A stretch of DNA of 64,000 bases from Callorhinus ursinus (taxonomy: Eukaryota > Chordata > Mammalia > Carnivora > Otariidae): the NCBI RefSeq assembly GCF_003265705.1, contig NW_020312785.1, positions 21,800,028 through 21,864,027 of the forward strand. The letters run 5' to 3'. The notes beneath the pieces were generated by a model. It was not told the DNA's origin and ran no database searches. It was given only the letters and a program-made list of their open reading frames with translations. Below, piece by piece: positions 24,461-35,944 of this stretch. Each line of letters begins with the position of its first letter. The stretch's first letter is position 1. Position numbers and translations under genes: made by a program.

Positions 24461-24476
24461 GAAACAGCATGAGTAG

Positions 24477-25095
24477 ACACTTGGGATTCTTGAATTTGAA
24501 ACCAATGACACTAACTAAGAGCTAGTTCTGGAATCAGCTTTGCCCCACTTGATAGATGAGATATAGTAACAATCTCTATTATATCTTATATTTAGTAATG
24601 ATGTACCATTTGAATATTTGTTTTTAATTATTACTTGTGTTTGATTAATATTTAGTTGAACAAGAATTATAGTCATTCAGAATATATTTGTTATATGAAT
24701 GAATAAATGACTTTGAGGATGTGATTAATACATTATATATTGGTAGCTATCAATGAGAGATTTCCTATATGATCTTCAACTGTGCTTCAGTTTGGTCTGA
24801 AATGTTTCTAATGTGTTTCTACTAGTTAAATATTTTATGAGATTTTTCCCATGTGTCAGATATTGAATTCTTTCCAGTGCGATATTAGATTAAAAACAAA
24901 TTCTCTGCTGCCACCACCATCTTTGGCTCTTACATTCTTTGGCCCTTTTATGAGTGAACTATCATCCTCTTAACTGAATACTTTGTTCATTACTTTTAAA
25001 CAGTGTGCTAATTTTTAGTCTAAAGTCTTAACTATTTAAAAAAATTCTTTGGGGTGGAGAAAATATTGACTTTGTTTTTAATAGCTTTATTTTGT
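24477..25095. other. Unique AT-rich sequence
   Basis: Nothing recognised. Confidence 0.45.
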
Positions 25096-25099
25096 TAAG

Positions 25100-25685
25100 C
25101 TTTTTGCTTTTATTTTGTGTTTTCATTTTTATTTAGTCCACATAACTTTCTATTTTCTCTTAGAGAGTCCAAATACTTTATAATTCCCACTTTGATTTTC
25201 ATTTGACCCATGGGTTGTTTAGAAGTATATTATTTAATTTCCAAATATTTTGAGATTCTCCAGGTATTTTTCTTTTATTGATTTCTAATTTAATTCCATT
25301 GTGGTCAGAAAAATTATTTTGTAAGTCATGAATCATTTTGAATTTATTTAGACATACTTTATGAACTAGGATATAGTCTATCTCAATAAATGTCCCTTAT
25401 ATGCTTGACAAGAATATTTATTCTACCTTTGGGTAGAGTGTTCTACAAATATCAATTAGGTCAATTTGGTTGATAGTATTATTCAAATCTTATATATTAT
25501 TAGTGATTTTCTGTCAAAATGTTCTATCAGTTGTTAAGAGCAGGGTACTGAATTATCTGACTCCAATTATGGAATTGTATATAATATTTATTATGTTAGG
25601 TTTTATTATACAACAAAATGCCTTTTCTCGTGTCATCTACATGTTACCATCTACATGTATGGTATTTGGATAGTGCATTTTTATT
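25100..25685 (-). mobile_element. Old L1 ORF2 fragment, minus strand
   Basis: Antisense ORF2 landmarks occur in order: TTTGACCCATGGGTTGTTTA, AATTCCATTGTGGTCAGAAA, TTCTACCTTTGGGTAGAGTG, CAATTAGGTCAATTTGGTTG and GAGCAGGGTACTGAATTATC. It is heavily mutated with no open frame, and it corresponds to the endonuclease/RT portion of an L1M-type copy. Confidence 0.75.
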
Positions 25686-26060
25686 ACAATGTTTTACTAT
25701 AGTTTGCCATGCTATAGTTTATCATTCAAGCAACTTTATAAAACCAAGGAAAAATGAGTTGAAGAAGATGGATTTTATTTTCCACTAAATATTATAGTTG
25801 ATACATAGTTGAACCACTTCAGAGTTTTAGAATATTTAAGACACTACCTAATGCATATACTAAGAAGTATTCACTGTGTTAAGTGACTTCAAATTAATCA
25901 TTAAGAAATTTATAAGAAAATAATAAGAATAAACTACTTAAATAGGTATTTAACTCATATAAATAAAAGTATTTAAACTAAAAGAGTTGGGACACTTTAG
26001 AAAATATTTTATATCCCAAAGAGGTAAACCATTTTAAAGTGTTCTTACCATTTTATACAG
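25686..26060. other. Unique AT-rich sequence
   Basis: Nothing recognised. Confidence 0.45.
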
Positions 26061-26064
26061 TTAT

Positions 26065-26540
26065 TTGTAAACTTTTTATGTTTTAAAAGTTCCAAACTTA
26101 ACAGAAAATTTCAAATAGAGCATTAGTGCACATACAACCTTCACTTGGATTCACAAATTAACATTTTACCAGGCTTATTTTAGCATCCTCTATTCATGTA
26201 TATTATTAATATATTACTATCGTTGCTGACTCATTTGATGGCAAACTGCAGACAACATATCCCCTTACTTTCAATAATTCAAAGGTTATCTCCTAAGAAC
26301 AACTATAATCTGTTTCATAGCCACAGTGTAGTCAAATTCAGGATATTTAACATCCACGCCATACTACCTAATATACAGTCGTATCTAAATTTTGCCTGTT
26401 GTCCTAATAACATATCTTATGGCATTTTTTTCCATCTAAGATCCACCTAAGGATCAGACTTTGATTTTAGTTGAATTGTCTCCTTCATGTTCTTTAAGTT
26501 GGAAGATTTTCCAGACTATCTGTGCAGTGTTCTTAAAACT
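26065..26540 (-). mobile_element. Old L1 3' UTR fragment, minus strand (tentative)
   Basis: ATCTCCTAAGAACAACTATA, ATAGCCACAGTGTAGTCAAA, CAGGATATTTAACATCCACG, GTCCTAATAACATATCTTAT and GGATCAGACTTTGATTTTAG match a common mammalian L1M-type 3' UTR read antisense. The subfamily is unknown. Confidence 0.55.
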
Positions 26541-26950
26541 AAAGGGGCAATACTTTTTACCTAATGATTGTGAATGTACATGCTGTACAGTATTCAAAAA
26601 AATAGCTTAGCTTAAATCCACTTTTTGAGATTTGGCATAAAAATGCCACATGCTTTCTAGAATAAAAGAGAGTCTAGCATTTAAGTAGTTAGAATGTGCT
26701 CTGAAAAAGAATAGTTTGAGTCTTTTAGAGGATTCAATTATAGACGTGCCTTGGTATCTTAAGAGCAGTCAATCCTTTTAGCTCCTGTCAAAATCACATT
26801 GTATAAATCACCACATAAACGAAGTTACTATATAATCACTGGGGATAGTTTTTAAATCATCATGTTTTTAATTTTTTTTTAATTTTAATGTGTCCTTTGT
26901 TGATCTATATTCAGAAATTGCAACAGGTCTGGTATGGCATTGTTGTTCAG
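26541..26950. other. Unique sequence
   Basis: Nothing recognised. Confidence 0.4.
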
Positions 26951-26954
26951 TATT

Positions 26955-27165
26955 AGAGCTCTGGAGGCAGACTGATTTTTAATTCTTACTCTACCCCTGA
27001 TCAGCTGGGGATTGTTGGATAGGCTCTTTAAAATCATTAATTTCAGTTTCTTCACCTGTAAATATAGTGGATAAAAATAGTACCCCCTCCAGTATGAACT
27101 TTGTGCGCTGAATGGCACTTGGTATGTGTTCAATAACCATTAGCTATTATCAGTTTATGAAACCA
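26955..27165 (+). mobile_element. MIR, plus strand, nearly full length
   Basis: AGAGCTCTGGAGGCAGACTG, CAGTTTCTTCACCTGTAAAT, ATAAAAATAGTACCCCCTCC and GGCACTTGGTATGTGTTCAA are MIR landmarks in the correct order. A minus-strand 82-codon frame through here is coincidental. Confidence 0.75.
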
Positions 27166-27439
27166 CCAAACTAAGGTCATTTCTTAAATATTTGAACATT
27201 CTGCTTTACCGTGACTGGAAGCCACCATGAACACAATCTACATTTTCTTTAATGTAAAATGCTTTAAAGAAGAAAAATGACATCATTAATACATGTAAAT
27301 TACAGAGCATGGGAAAGTAGTCACCCAAATAATTACTTTTGAAAATATAAAAAGGAGAAAAAAAATCTCACAGCAAGAATTCCCTAAACGCAAAGAGGAA
27401 TTAAATATTGAGAACTAAAAAGCAAATTAAAGCATTTCA

Positions 27440-27780
27440 TGGGAAGTATGCTAAGCACTGCAGGAATTCAATGGGACACAAACCTTGGACCCATCCATGG
27501 TAGAATTTAAAGTCTAGTTGATGAAATAAGGCACACAGGAAAATATAAGTGTTTGTTGAGTTAGTACTGCTAAGGAAACTAATTGAATATTAGCACTACA
27601 CAGCAGTGATTGTTATAAAATTTGAACAGAGGCGATGCCATCATGGATTTAATACTAAAGAAAAGGTTCTACAGAGGGACTGGGGAATTGGTTTGGACTT
27701 TGAAAATTGGTAAGATTCCAATAAGAGAGAAAAGGAAGAAATTAGGAAGGAATGGGTACTGGGCATCCCATTCAGGGAAA
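27440..27780 (-). mobile_element. L2 3' region, minus strand
   Basis: TGCTAAGCACTGCAGGAATT, AATTTAAAGTCTAGTTGATG, and the GGTTCTACAGAGGGACTGGG to GGACTTTGAAAATTGG portion follow the antisense L2 order. Confidence 0.5.
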
Positions 27781-27792
27781 TGAAGATACATA

Positions 27793-27793
27793 A

Positions 27794-27830
<37 letters not shown>

Positions 27831-27831
27831 A
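27793..27831. repeat. (CA)n microsatellite
   Basis: An uninterrupted (AC) run of about 14 units, an AAAC interruption, then about five more units. A likely polymorphic marker. Confidence 0.95.
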
Positions 27832-29695
27832 AAGCACAAAGGAATAAATCAGTCCATTTTGAGCAAAGCGTTTGTCTGGGTAAAAGTAACTAGCAATGTT
27901 GGAGGATAGAACTGATCCAGATTCTAAGGGATTGATACTTCATTCTGTAGATGATTATACTGATCAAAAATTCTGAAGTAGGAAAATATCACACACAGTT
28001 CCTGAGTTGCACACATCCAGAGTTTTTGGTTCAAGTTTTGCTAAAATAAGAAAAAGAAAATATTGGAATTGTAATAAGAGCTCAAATATTCCAAGGGAAA
28101 TTTAGAGACAAAGGGGCAGGATTTGGGAAGCCCCAGCTACAGGAGAAGTAGGAATTATAGGAGAGTATTCATAAGTATTTTCCAGTTGCGACCCCCTTTT
28201 TACTTGGGGCCTCTCTAATTAAAAAACAAAACAAAACAAAACAAAACTCCCAACTATTTTTTCTACTTTTGTGACACTTCGGCAAGATTCTAAGTCCCTG
28301 AAGGGAATGTCTCTCATGGGTCGGATATAAACCACATGCCCACTCCTTAGCTATATCTAAGTGGTGAGTAGAAAGCTCTGATCCTTTCTACTACAGTAGT
28401 AGAAGGAAGGCAGCTGGATTTCTACAGTATCGAGACTACACACAGTGAGCAGAGATAATTTTCTAACAGAAATAGGGGTGGTGTTAGGAACAGAAGAGGA
28501 GTGATGTAAACCAGGTAGCCAAAAAAAAAAAAAAAAGGAAATGTCTACAACATAAAAAAACAACATTTTAGAGAACTAAGATCTCGTACCACTCTGCATG
28601 AGCCACTGGAACAGAGAAGAACCAGACAGAAACAATTACAGACTCGTACTATCCCAGATATGTGATAACATTCTGAACTCAGAGACACATGTGGCCCCAG
28701 ATGACAGAGCTTCTGACTTCCATACACAGATTTCTAACACTCTGCTGTGCACTTGAACAGAATTCCTCTGCATTTTTCAATGTCCCTAAAATTTAGTCTT
28801 TGATTCCTATAAGCTAAAACCACAAATATAAAAGGGGAAGCAAGATGGAAGATATGGAATGCACAGTTGTAGCAAAGCTGCAGTAAACTGGTCAGCATTC
28901 ATGGAATTTGTTTGGGTGAGGGCCAGCAAATTGCTTTTTTGTTGTTGTTAGGAGAGAACATTAACAATTCTGACATCCCTGTCTTCTCTTTTTACTGTAC
29001 ATGTAATAAATCCAATTTCATCAGCCTTAAAAGTGCTAATAAAAGACAAATGGTAGCTTTATAAAAGGCACCACATAGGAACATATCACAGAAAGGGCCA
29101 TTGGTGGTTTTTTTCATGCACTTAATTCAGTATGTATGAGAAAAAGGAGGATTAGACATTTCTAAATGTTCAAGATGAAAGGACATCTTTCATACATAAA
29201 TCTAAAAATATTTTCTGAAGGCGAATTAAAAGTACAATTTAATACGAATTTGTGTCTGGCAGCTAGCTAGAAGTTGTCTATTTGCTGCAGCTGATGCCTA
29301 TCAGACTCAGAGGCGCAGTGTGTACCAGCTGAAGTCTGTCAACAGGGAGACCAGCAGAAGGGCAACATGATAGTCAAAACAGGATGAAACCACAGTCTAA
29401 ACAAGATGACGTGAGCATTTGTGCAATTAACAGCATCAGCAAAAGGGAAGTTGTGTTTGGAATATTCTGCCAGGAATCCCAAAAAGGCAAAATGCTTATT
29501 TTGCCACAATAATGTTATGTTATATCTGGCTAAATAGAAGCAATGGCATGATGGGAAACTCTGCATAGACAGTGGTAAAGGGTAGAGGAGAAGCTGATGA
29601 CAAAGTCTAAGACTGAAAACCTTACCATAGCTGTTGCTATTGGAAGCAGAACCGCTTCAAACCTAATATTCATGCCATCACTCATCTATAGGTAG
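27832..29695. other. Mostly unique sequence with two A-rich simple repeats
   Basis: Contains (AAAAC)n at 28221-28247, a poly(A) run at about 28520-28536, and a short perfect palindrome with 9-bp arms at 28386-28404. I see no named repeat or exon. Minus-strand frames of 60-75 codons at 28357-29566 lack support. Confidence 0.4.
28221..28247. repeat. (AAAAC)n simple repeat
   Basis: About five units of AAAAC/ACAAA. Confidence 0.9.
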
Positions 29696-29699
29696 AGAT

Positions 29700-29830
29700 T
29701 GTCTGTTGGTTGCTAACTTCGTGTCAGGCATTGTACTGGCTTTTTAGTATTCATTATTTGATTTAATGTTTAAAACAATGTGTGCGGACCACATTATTCA
29801 TCACATTTCACAGATGACGACAAAACCACA
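29700..29830 (-). mobile_element. MIR fragment, minus strand
   Basis: GTCAGGCATTGTACTGGCTT, ATTATTTGATTTAATGTTTA and CATCACATTTCACAGATGAC are antisense MIR landmarks. Confidence 0.6.
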
Positions 29831-30160
29831 AAGGAAGTTTGAAACACCACTGTAGTGGAACGACCAAGAACTGGTAGACAAATCTCGGCTGAAATACCAG
29901 TTCTGCTGTGCAGAAACTCTAGGGATTTTATGTAAACCACTGTATTTTTCTGGACTTGATAATTCTTAAATAAAATATAAACTTTGGACACGTATTAGGG
30001 TTAAAAGAGATTATTTACTGCTTGATATGATGTAAGTTTTCAATAAACGGTGGAATAGATATTATTTTGGTTATTGGGAGTAGCACATTAAAGGTGCTTT
30101 ATAAAGATGTCCTCGTTTATGTAATTTTCCCAGAAACTCACATTGCTAAGAATACTGGAA
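29831..30160. other. Unique sequence, possible MIR scrap
   Basis: The segment 29880-29910 (CTCGGCTGAAATACCAGTTC) is MIR-like in the plus direction. Nothing else seen. Confidence 0.35.
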
Positions 30161-30296
30161 ACTGGGTGATGGGCATTGAGGGAAGGCAGGTGATGTAATG
30201 AGCACTAGGTATTACATACAACTGATGAATAACTGAACTCTACCTCTGAAACTAATGATACAGTATAGGTTCATAAATTGAATTTAAAAAAACAAT
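30161..30296 (+). mobile_element. L1 3' end, plus strand
   Basis: GGTGATGGGCATTGAGGGAA, GAGCACTAGGTATTACATAC, CTGATGAATAACTGAACTCT and CTGAAACTAATGATACAGTA lead to an A-rich tail with an AATAATAATA expansion. 5'-truncated carnivore L1. I could not define a clear TSD. Confidence 0.7.
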
Positions 30297-30309
30297 AATA
30301 ATAATTGAA

Positions 30310-30440
30310 GCTAGTAATTATAGTTGCTAACCATAGGCACAGTGCTAAGGATCTTCTATGTGTTGTCTCATTTCATTGTTCCAACTCTTTATGAGTGAGT
30401 TATTATCTGCATTTAACTGCTCAAGGACAGAAGCCATGGA
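30310..30440 (-). mobile_element. MIR fragment, minus strand
   Basis: GGCACAGTGCTAAGGATCTT, TGTTGTCTCATTTCATTGTT and GAGTTATTATCTGCATTTAA follow the antisense MIR order. Confidence 0.6.
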
Positions 30441-31095
30441 GGTTTTGATCCCAAGTGATAATTTTACTTAGAGCTTCTCTTTCTTCAATCCAATGTTAAT
30501 TCCACCTGCCTATTCTTTCCATACATTTAAAGATAACAAAAATAGATAACGTTGTTTACCATTAATCTAGCAAGCAGAAGGTGAGTCAATCTTTATGGCA
30601 TTTTCATTTAACATATCGTATAATTAGTATTTTATAATTAGTTATATTTGTTTTTTAAATGCCCTCAATTATAGCCTTTGCTCACAATTTTGTCCTTAAT
30701 GATGGTTTTAATAGTAATATTTTTAAAGAGATAGAGTATTAATACCAGGTTTTATTCAAAATCTGCTTCCAGAAGAAGCTTTGAGAGGTACTATAGGACT
30801 CAAAATAGAGTACTAGCCCATCTATAGTGCATTACATTGTTTCTCTAGTAAATATTTTATGAGTATTAATGAGAAATTTAAAGCATGACTTCCTCTTGAC
30901 AGGAATACAGGGGCACTGACCTCTGTGGGTAGTGCCATTTTCCTTAGTTCAGTTTCCTTAGCTACTTCTTGAGGACACAGGCATAATTCCCACTACATTA
31001 TATTTATATTCTTATTGAACTATTCAGATTTGTAAGATTTTTATATCAAAACCTTTGTGATGGTTTAAAGATTTGATGGAATACACTTCTTCATG
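30441..31095. other. Unique sequence
   Basis: Nothing recognised. Confidence 0.45.
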
Positions 31096-31099
31096 TGTC

Positions 31100-31345
31100 T
31101 AAGACCCTGATGCTACTTGAGAGCAGAATAAACATAATCTGGGGGCTTATTAGAAATGCAGAATGTGCAAAAACTAATGATGTAATGTATGGTGATTAAC
31201 ATAACAATAAAAAAATTAAAAAAAGAAATGCAGAATGTGGGGCCACACCCCAGGTCTACTGAATTAATACCTGCATTTTTCCAAGATTCCCCAGGTGAAT
31301 GGTCTGTACATTAATATCTTAAAAGCAATATTCTAGAAACCACAA
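31100..31345 (+). mobile_element. MER5-type hAT-Charlie element, plus strand, interrupted
   Basis: GGGGGCTTATTAGAAATGCA, GGGGCCACACCCCAGGTCTA, CTGAATTAATACCTGCATTT and AAGATTCCCCAGGTGAATGG are MER5A/B landmarks. The element is cut by the 56-bp L1 at 31168-31223. Removing the insertion and one TSD restores the MER5 order. Confidence 0.75.
31168..31223 (+). mobile_element. Ultra-short (56-bp) L1 3' end insertion
   Basis: The insert is only the last bases of a young L1: AAAACTAATGATGTAATGTA, then TGGTGATTAACATAACAATA and an A-rich tail. It has a perfect 16-bp TSD, AGAAATGCAGAATGTG, at 31152-31167 and 31224-31239. The terminus is the same as those at 38984, 45665 and 58513. Confidence 0.93.
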
Positions 31346-32450
31346 GCAGTAAAAAGCTATGCTTTTATTGGATGTATAGTGAGAATAGGGCAAGATTTAG
31401 GATACCCTAATCTTGTAGGCAAGAAGAGTTTGATTGCAGGAGAAAAAAGAAGAAAAATAAAAGACCTGATATCCTTTCAGGTACAGAAAATATGGTAGAA
31501 TTGTTGAATAGTATCATCTGTTAAATATAGAAGTTATAAATTTAATGGATTTAGGTTATTTTATTGACTTGGTGAAGTTAATTTCCTTAGAAGTATTCTG
31601 GTTCCTTGTTGCTAAGGGACTTTGGCATCTTTGTTTGTTTCCCCAACACTTACAGTATTTGTATAAATAGCATGTTTATTTAGGGTTAAAATGCCTCATG
31701 TAACATTGCAATTGAGTAAATATGAGTTGGTTTGGATGCAACTGTTATAAATGATAGTATAATCTTTGGGGAATATAATATGGTTTTCTAATCTTCCTGA
31801 ACAGATTTCATATTACCAAGCAATTTTAATATAAATTCTTCTAGATCAGTGAAATTTTCACGTCAATAAATCAGGATATGTAGAAAGATCTGTGTATGTA
31901 GTAAACCACATATGCAAATTAAACTATTTTATCAAGAGAAATGATTTTTCACATCAAGGCTGTGGGGTTCAGATCATGGAGCAGTAGTAAGTGAAAACCA
32001 TGAATAGTTTTTTTTTTTAAGAAAAATGCTTAAATTATTAAATTTAACATTACATGTTTAAGTCTCTGCCTTTTCCTCAGCAGTTTTTCTCTGAGCCTTA
32101 CTTATACCTGGATCTCATTAGTTCCATAAGTGTTTTATCCCAAATAGGATTTGGGGGTTCCAATTTCATATACCTTCTAATATGCCTACAGGTATATACC
32201 TAAAGCTATCTGTGTCCCTGGAAAGCAGAAGTTGCCATCGATTTGTATAGGATTCTATTTTCCTTTCTCAGCATTCAATCTAGAAGTTTGACTTTTCCAC
32301 CAGTGTCTCCTTCTTTTGCCTAAGATGAAAGGAGAAAGAAAAACCTAAGTCTTTATCCACTAGCAATATAACGATGTATTTACTTCATTAGAAAGATCAA
32401 CAGAGTAGAGGCTTTAGGCTAGTAAAAACAATGAATTAGGGATAGCAGAC
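31346..32450. other. Unique AT-rich sequence
   Basis: Nothing recognised. Confidence 0.45.
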
Positions 32451-32451
32451 T

Positions 32452-32517
32452 GAAGGAGGAGGAGAGGGAGAGGAGGAAATGGAGGAGGCGAAGGAGGAGA
32501 AGAAGAGAAAGAAAAGA
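32452..32517 (+). repeat. Polypurine (GGA/GAA)n tract
   Basis: About 66 bp of A/G with only two interruptions, built from GGAGGA and GAAGA motifs. Confidence 0.9.
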
Positions 32518-32551
32518 CCAACTATTAAACCAGAAAGGCCCTCTAAAAGAT

Positions 32552-32773
32552 TTTTTTTTTTAAGATTTATCTATTTATTTTAGAGAGAGATAGAGAGCCT
32601 GAGCAGGAGGGGCAGAGGGAGAGTGAGAACGAGAATCTCAAGCAGACTCTGAACTGAGTGCAGAGCCCAACGTGGGGCCCCATCTCACGACCCCAAGATC
32701 ACGACCCCAAGATCACGACCCAAGCTAAAACCAAGACGCAGACACTTAACTGACTGCACCACCCAGGCACCCC
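32552..32773 (-). mobile_element. Can-SINE, minus strand, with internal 15-bp repeat
   Basis: Runs from poly(T)-AAGATTTATCTATTTATT to ACCACCCAGGCACCCC. TAAAAGAT (32544-32551) and TGAAAGAT (32774-32781) may be the TSD. Within the body, CACGACCCCAAGAT is tandemly repeated (about 32686-32715), a duplication private to this copy. Confidence 0.92.
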
Positions 32774-33040
32774 TGAAAGATCTTTTAGACAATATCTAAA
32801 TTGTTTGTTGTCTGGACCTTATATGAATATTCTGATTCTCAGACTGATGAACATAGAGTAATCTTTATTTTTTTTTTAACTTAGAAAATCAAAGATTTCA
32901 TAGCCTGGCAGAACCTAATAACCTTGGCTTAAAACAAGAGTTAAAACTCCAATACCATAGTTAACAAAATGTAACTTTGGGGTTTTTTAACAATTGAAAA
33001 ATGCTTACCCTCATCTGTGTTCTAGAAATGATCTTAATAT

Positions 33041-33268
33041 TTTTTTATTTATTTTTATTTTTATTTATTTTATTTTTTAAAAGATTTTATTTATTTATTT
33101 GACAGAGAGAGACACAGTGAGAGAGGGAACACAAGCAGGGGGAGTGGGAGAGGGAGAAGCAGTCTTCCCGCGGAGCAGGGAGCCCGATGCGGGGCTCAAT
33201 CCCAGGACCCTGGGATCACGACCTGAGCCGAAGGCAGACGTTTAATGGCTGAGCCACCCAGGTGCCCG
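33041..33268 (-). mobile_element. Can-SINE, minus strand, expanded tail
   Basis: The tail side has grown into a TTTTTATTTA-type simple repeat (33041-33078), followed by a well-preserved body (GGGAACACAAGCAGGGGGAG, GAGCAGGGAGCCCGATGC) and head GAGCCACCCAGGTGCCC. The TSD is only weakly discernible (CTTAATATTTT against TTAAGACATTTT). Confidence 0.92.
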
Positions 33269-33479
33269 GTTAAGACATTTTAAAAAACAAAATGGTATTT
33301 AAGCCCTTTTAATAGTGTACGTTATCCAAAAATCTTAAAATGTTTAAACTGAAAATTCTATACAATGTGAATAAAATGTCTGTAATTTGACTATTACCTT
33401 TATAAAAATTATTTTTAAAAAATCAACAGTAGTATACAGGGTTTTAAAACTTATTATGTATTTTTACATAAAATCCCCT

Positions 33480-33660
33480 AATTATTTTTATTGAGTTTAA
33501 CTAGACATTATTAACATCTCCATTTTTCAAGTGAGATTCAGAGATATAGAATGGCTTAACCCAAGATCTCAAGGTTAGTAAGTGTGGAACTTGGATTCAA
33601 TCCCAGGTCTCTGTTCCAAATCCTTTGTCCACACCATCATAACTGTTATTACCTCATTCA
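33480..33660 (-). mobile_element. MIR, minus strand
   Basis: CATCTCCATTTTTCAAGTGA, CCCAAGATCTCAAGGTTAGT, AAGTGTGGAACTTGGATTCA and ATCCCAGGTCTCTGTTCC reproduce the antisense MIR order well. Confidence 0.78.
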
Positions 33661-34645
33661 AGTAACTAAGTCTCTTGCTTCCTTTAAAACTTAAAGTACA
33701 TTGTGTACCCAAATTTGACTTTTTAACTCCTTTCTCTATGGTGCTTCAGACTTTCTTCAAACGTATTTATACATAGACAGCATTTCTTCACTTTTATGTT
33801 CCCTTAACTTTTTTTTCAAGTAGTACAATGACCTTTATATGTTCCTCTTGAATTTTATCATAACTAATTCTGAAAACTTGTAGAATTTTTTAGGGTTATT
33901 TTATATTCTCATTCTTTTCTTCCTTTGTGCTGGAGATGTCACTTTCCATAACTTATCTGCTAAACTAATGATCATGTTCGTGATTCAATCATCAAAGTCA
34001 CTGATTAAAATTCTTAATAGTGGGTCTGGAAATAACCATTGCGGAACATGACTTATGTCACCTGAACTTGGCAATGGGCAATCAAATACAGCGCATTGCC
34101 TATAATCCTATAGCTCTGTGCTGTAACCTAATGGTGGTTGAAACAAGGCAATATATCTCAATTTAGTGATGACTTTTGACATGTGGTATGGAACCAAAAC
34201 TTTAAGAAATAAAATTGTATTGGATCTATTGCTTTTCCTTAATTGGTCACATTTGTCATTCTATGATAGATGCAATTGATCATAAAGAATATATACACAT
34301 AGATACAGATACAGATTTAGATACTAGATACACATATATACCATCCTGGGGATTAACAAAGTAGTTATCTTTTCACACCGGTAATTAACAGAATAGCTAT
34401 TCTTTGCACATATACTAGTCCCTGAAAGAAATATTTTACATAGATTGCTTACATCTTGTTGCAATGAATATGATGTTCTGTCCAAATTTCACCATGCAGA
34501 CATTCTTACCATTTGTACTAGCTGGATTATGTTCATAATGTACATATGGTAAACATCTTAACATATTTAGAAATCTAAAAACCTGAAAAGGGAATGGATT
34601 TCTTGTGTTTCCACATTTGTTTCTCCAAATGATAGTTTGAAGAGG
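33661..34645. other. Mostly unique sequence
   Basis: A short ATAGATACAGATACAGAT repeat lies near 34300. The minus-strand frame at 34436-34648 has no gene support. Confidence 0.4.
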
Positions 34646-34650
34646 CAATA

Positions 34651-34743
34651 CAGTAATCCCCCCTTATCCACAGGGGTTTGTTCCAAGATCCCAGTGGATG
34701 CTTGAAACTGCAGATAGTACCAAACCATGTATATGCCCTGAAT

Positions 34744-34786
<43 letters not shown>

Positions 34787-35212
34787 TATATATGACATAT
34801 GATATATGATATATAAATATATATGTCATATGCCTATGACATATAAATATATATATACTATACCTATGATAAAGCTTAATTTATAAATCAGGCACAGTAA
34901 GAAATTAAGAACAATAACTAATAATAACAGAACAATTATAACAATATACTGTAATAAAAGTATGAATGAGGTCTCTCAAAATACCTTCTTGTGCTATACT
35001 CACTTTTCTTTTGATGATATGAGATGATAAAATGCCTACATGATGAGAGGAAGTGAGGTGAATGACACAGGCAATGTGACCTAGCATTAGGCTACTAGTG
35101 ACCTATATGGGCCTCTCCCCCTCAAAGGGAGGATCATCTGCTTTTAGACCACAGTTGACCACGGCTAACTGAAACTCTGGAAATGAAAACCAAGAAAAAA
35201 GGGGGATTCTTG
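34651..35212 (+). mobile_element. Tigger-type (TcMar) DNA transposon, complete ends, non-autonomous
   Basis: Left terminus CAGTAATCCCCCCTTATCC and right terminus (reverse complement) CAAGAATCCCCCTTTTTTC are imperfect inverted repeats. A TA flanks each side (34649-34650 and 35213-35214), as expected for mariner/Tigger insertion. Internal landmarks such as CAGTGGATGCTTGAAACTGC, AAATCAGGCACAGTAAGAAA and TGATGAGAGGAAGTGAGGTG belong to a known MER/Tigger MITE. No transposase frame is present. Its length of 562 bp includes a CA/TA expansion. Confidence 0.85.
34742..34860. repeat. (CA)n/(TA)n microsatellite inside the Tigger element
   Basis: About 13 CA units, a TATA break, more CA, then ATATATGACATATGATATAT-type palindromic AT sequence. 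The minus-strand CVCVCV and YIYH frames here are microsatellite translations. Confidence 0.93.
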
Positions 35213-35214
35213 TA

Positions 35215-35940
35215 ATTCAATTTACTATTAATGCTGGCACCTTATTATTCTCAATACTCATTATGTTGTCTGGGCCAAAAGTGGTTTGGGAATATTTTTG
35301 CTCTTTATGTTTGTACCTATTTAGTGGCTCTTTTGAGGTCACATAGGCTAAAATAGCCTATGTGCTTAAGCTCAATGAACTATTCATGATTCCTTATTCT
35401 TTTTTTAAGTCATTATAATTAAAAACTTCAAAATTAGCTTTCTACATATTCCTTTGTCAAGACACTAGCAGACAAAGACAGTCAATCTATAACATATTCT
35501 CAGTGATCGTTGCAGTCCGCTTTTTGACCAATACTGGTCTGTTTCTATAATTTAGTGCTAATGCTGGTAGGTCTTGTGATTCACATCTTTCCTGGAACTT
35601 AATTAAATAATTGAACAACAATCAACTTATTCACTCTCTGTGGCTCCACAAGCTGGAAATGTCAATAATAATTCTCCTTTACAGAAGCAAATTCAGTGTT
35701 AATTTAGAGCTATTGGTCTGCTTTGTTAAATATGCCAAACGCACACTTGGCTGTGTCTACTTAGTTGATTCACTACTGTACAAGAGTTTGTTTTTTTTCT
35801 CATGTATCTTTTTTTATTAGAAGAAGATGAGACATAATACACACACTGTTCCTTGTTACATATTCAGAAGTAGAAAAATAACATTTAAATACATTGACAA
35901 TAGTTTTCCAGAAGTAATTACATAAGGAATACTGGTCTCT
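35215..35940. other. Unique sequence
   Basis: Nothing recognised. The 69-codon frame at 35611-35820 has no support. Confidence 0.45.
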
Positions 35941-35944
35941 AATC

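Noticed and set aside
28386..28404. Perfect 9-bp-arm palindrome as a regulatory site
   Set aside because: Too short to be significant in 64 kb and with no motif or neighbouring gene to give it meaning.
34567..34829. Minus-strand Cys/Val-rich frames
   Set aside because: They are translations of (CA)n within the Tigger element.
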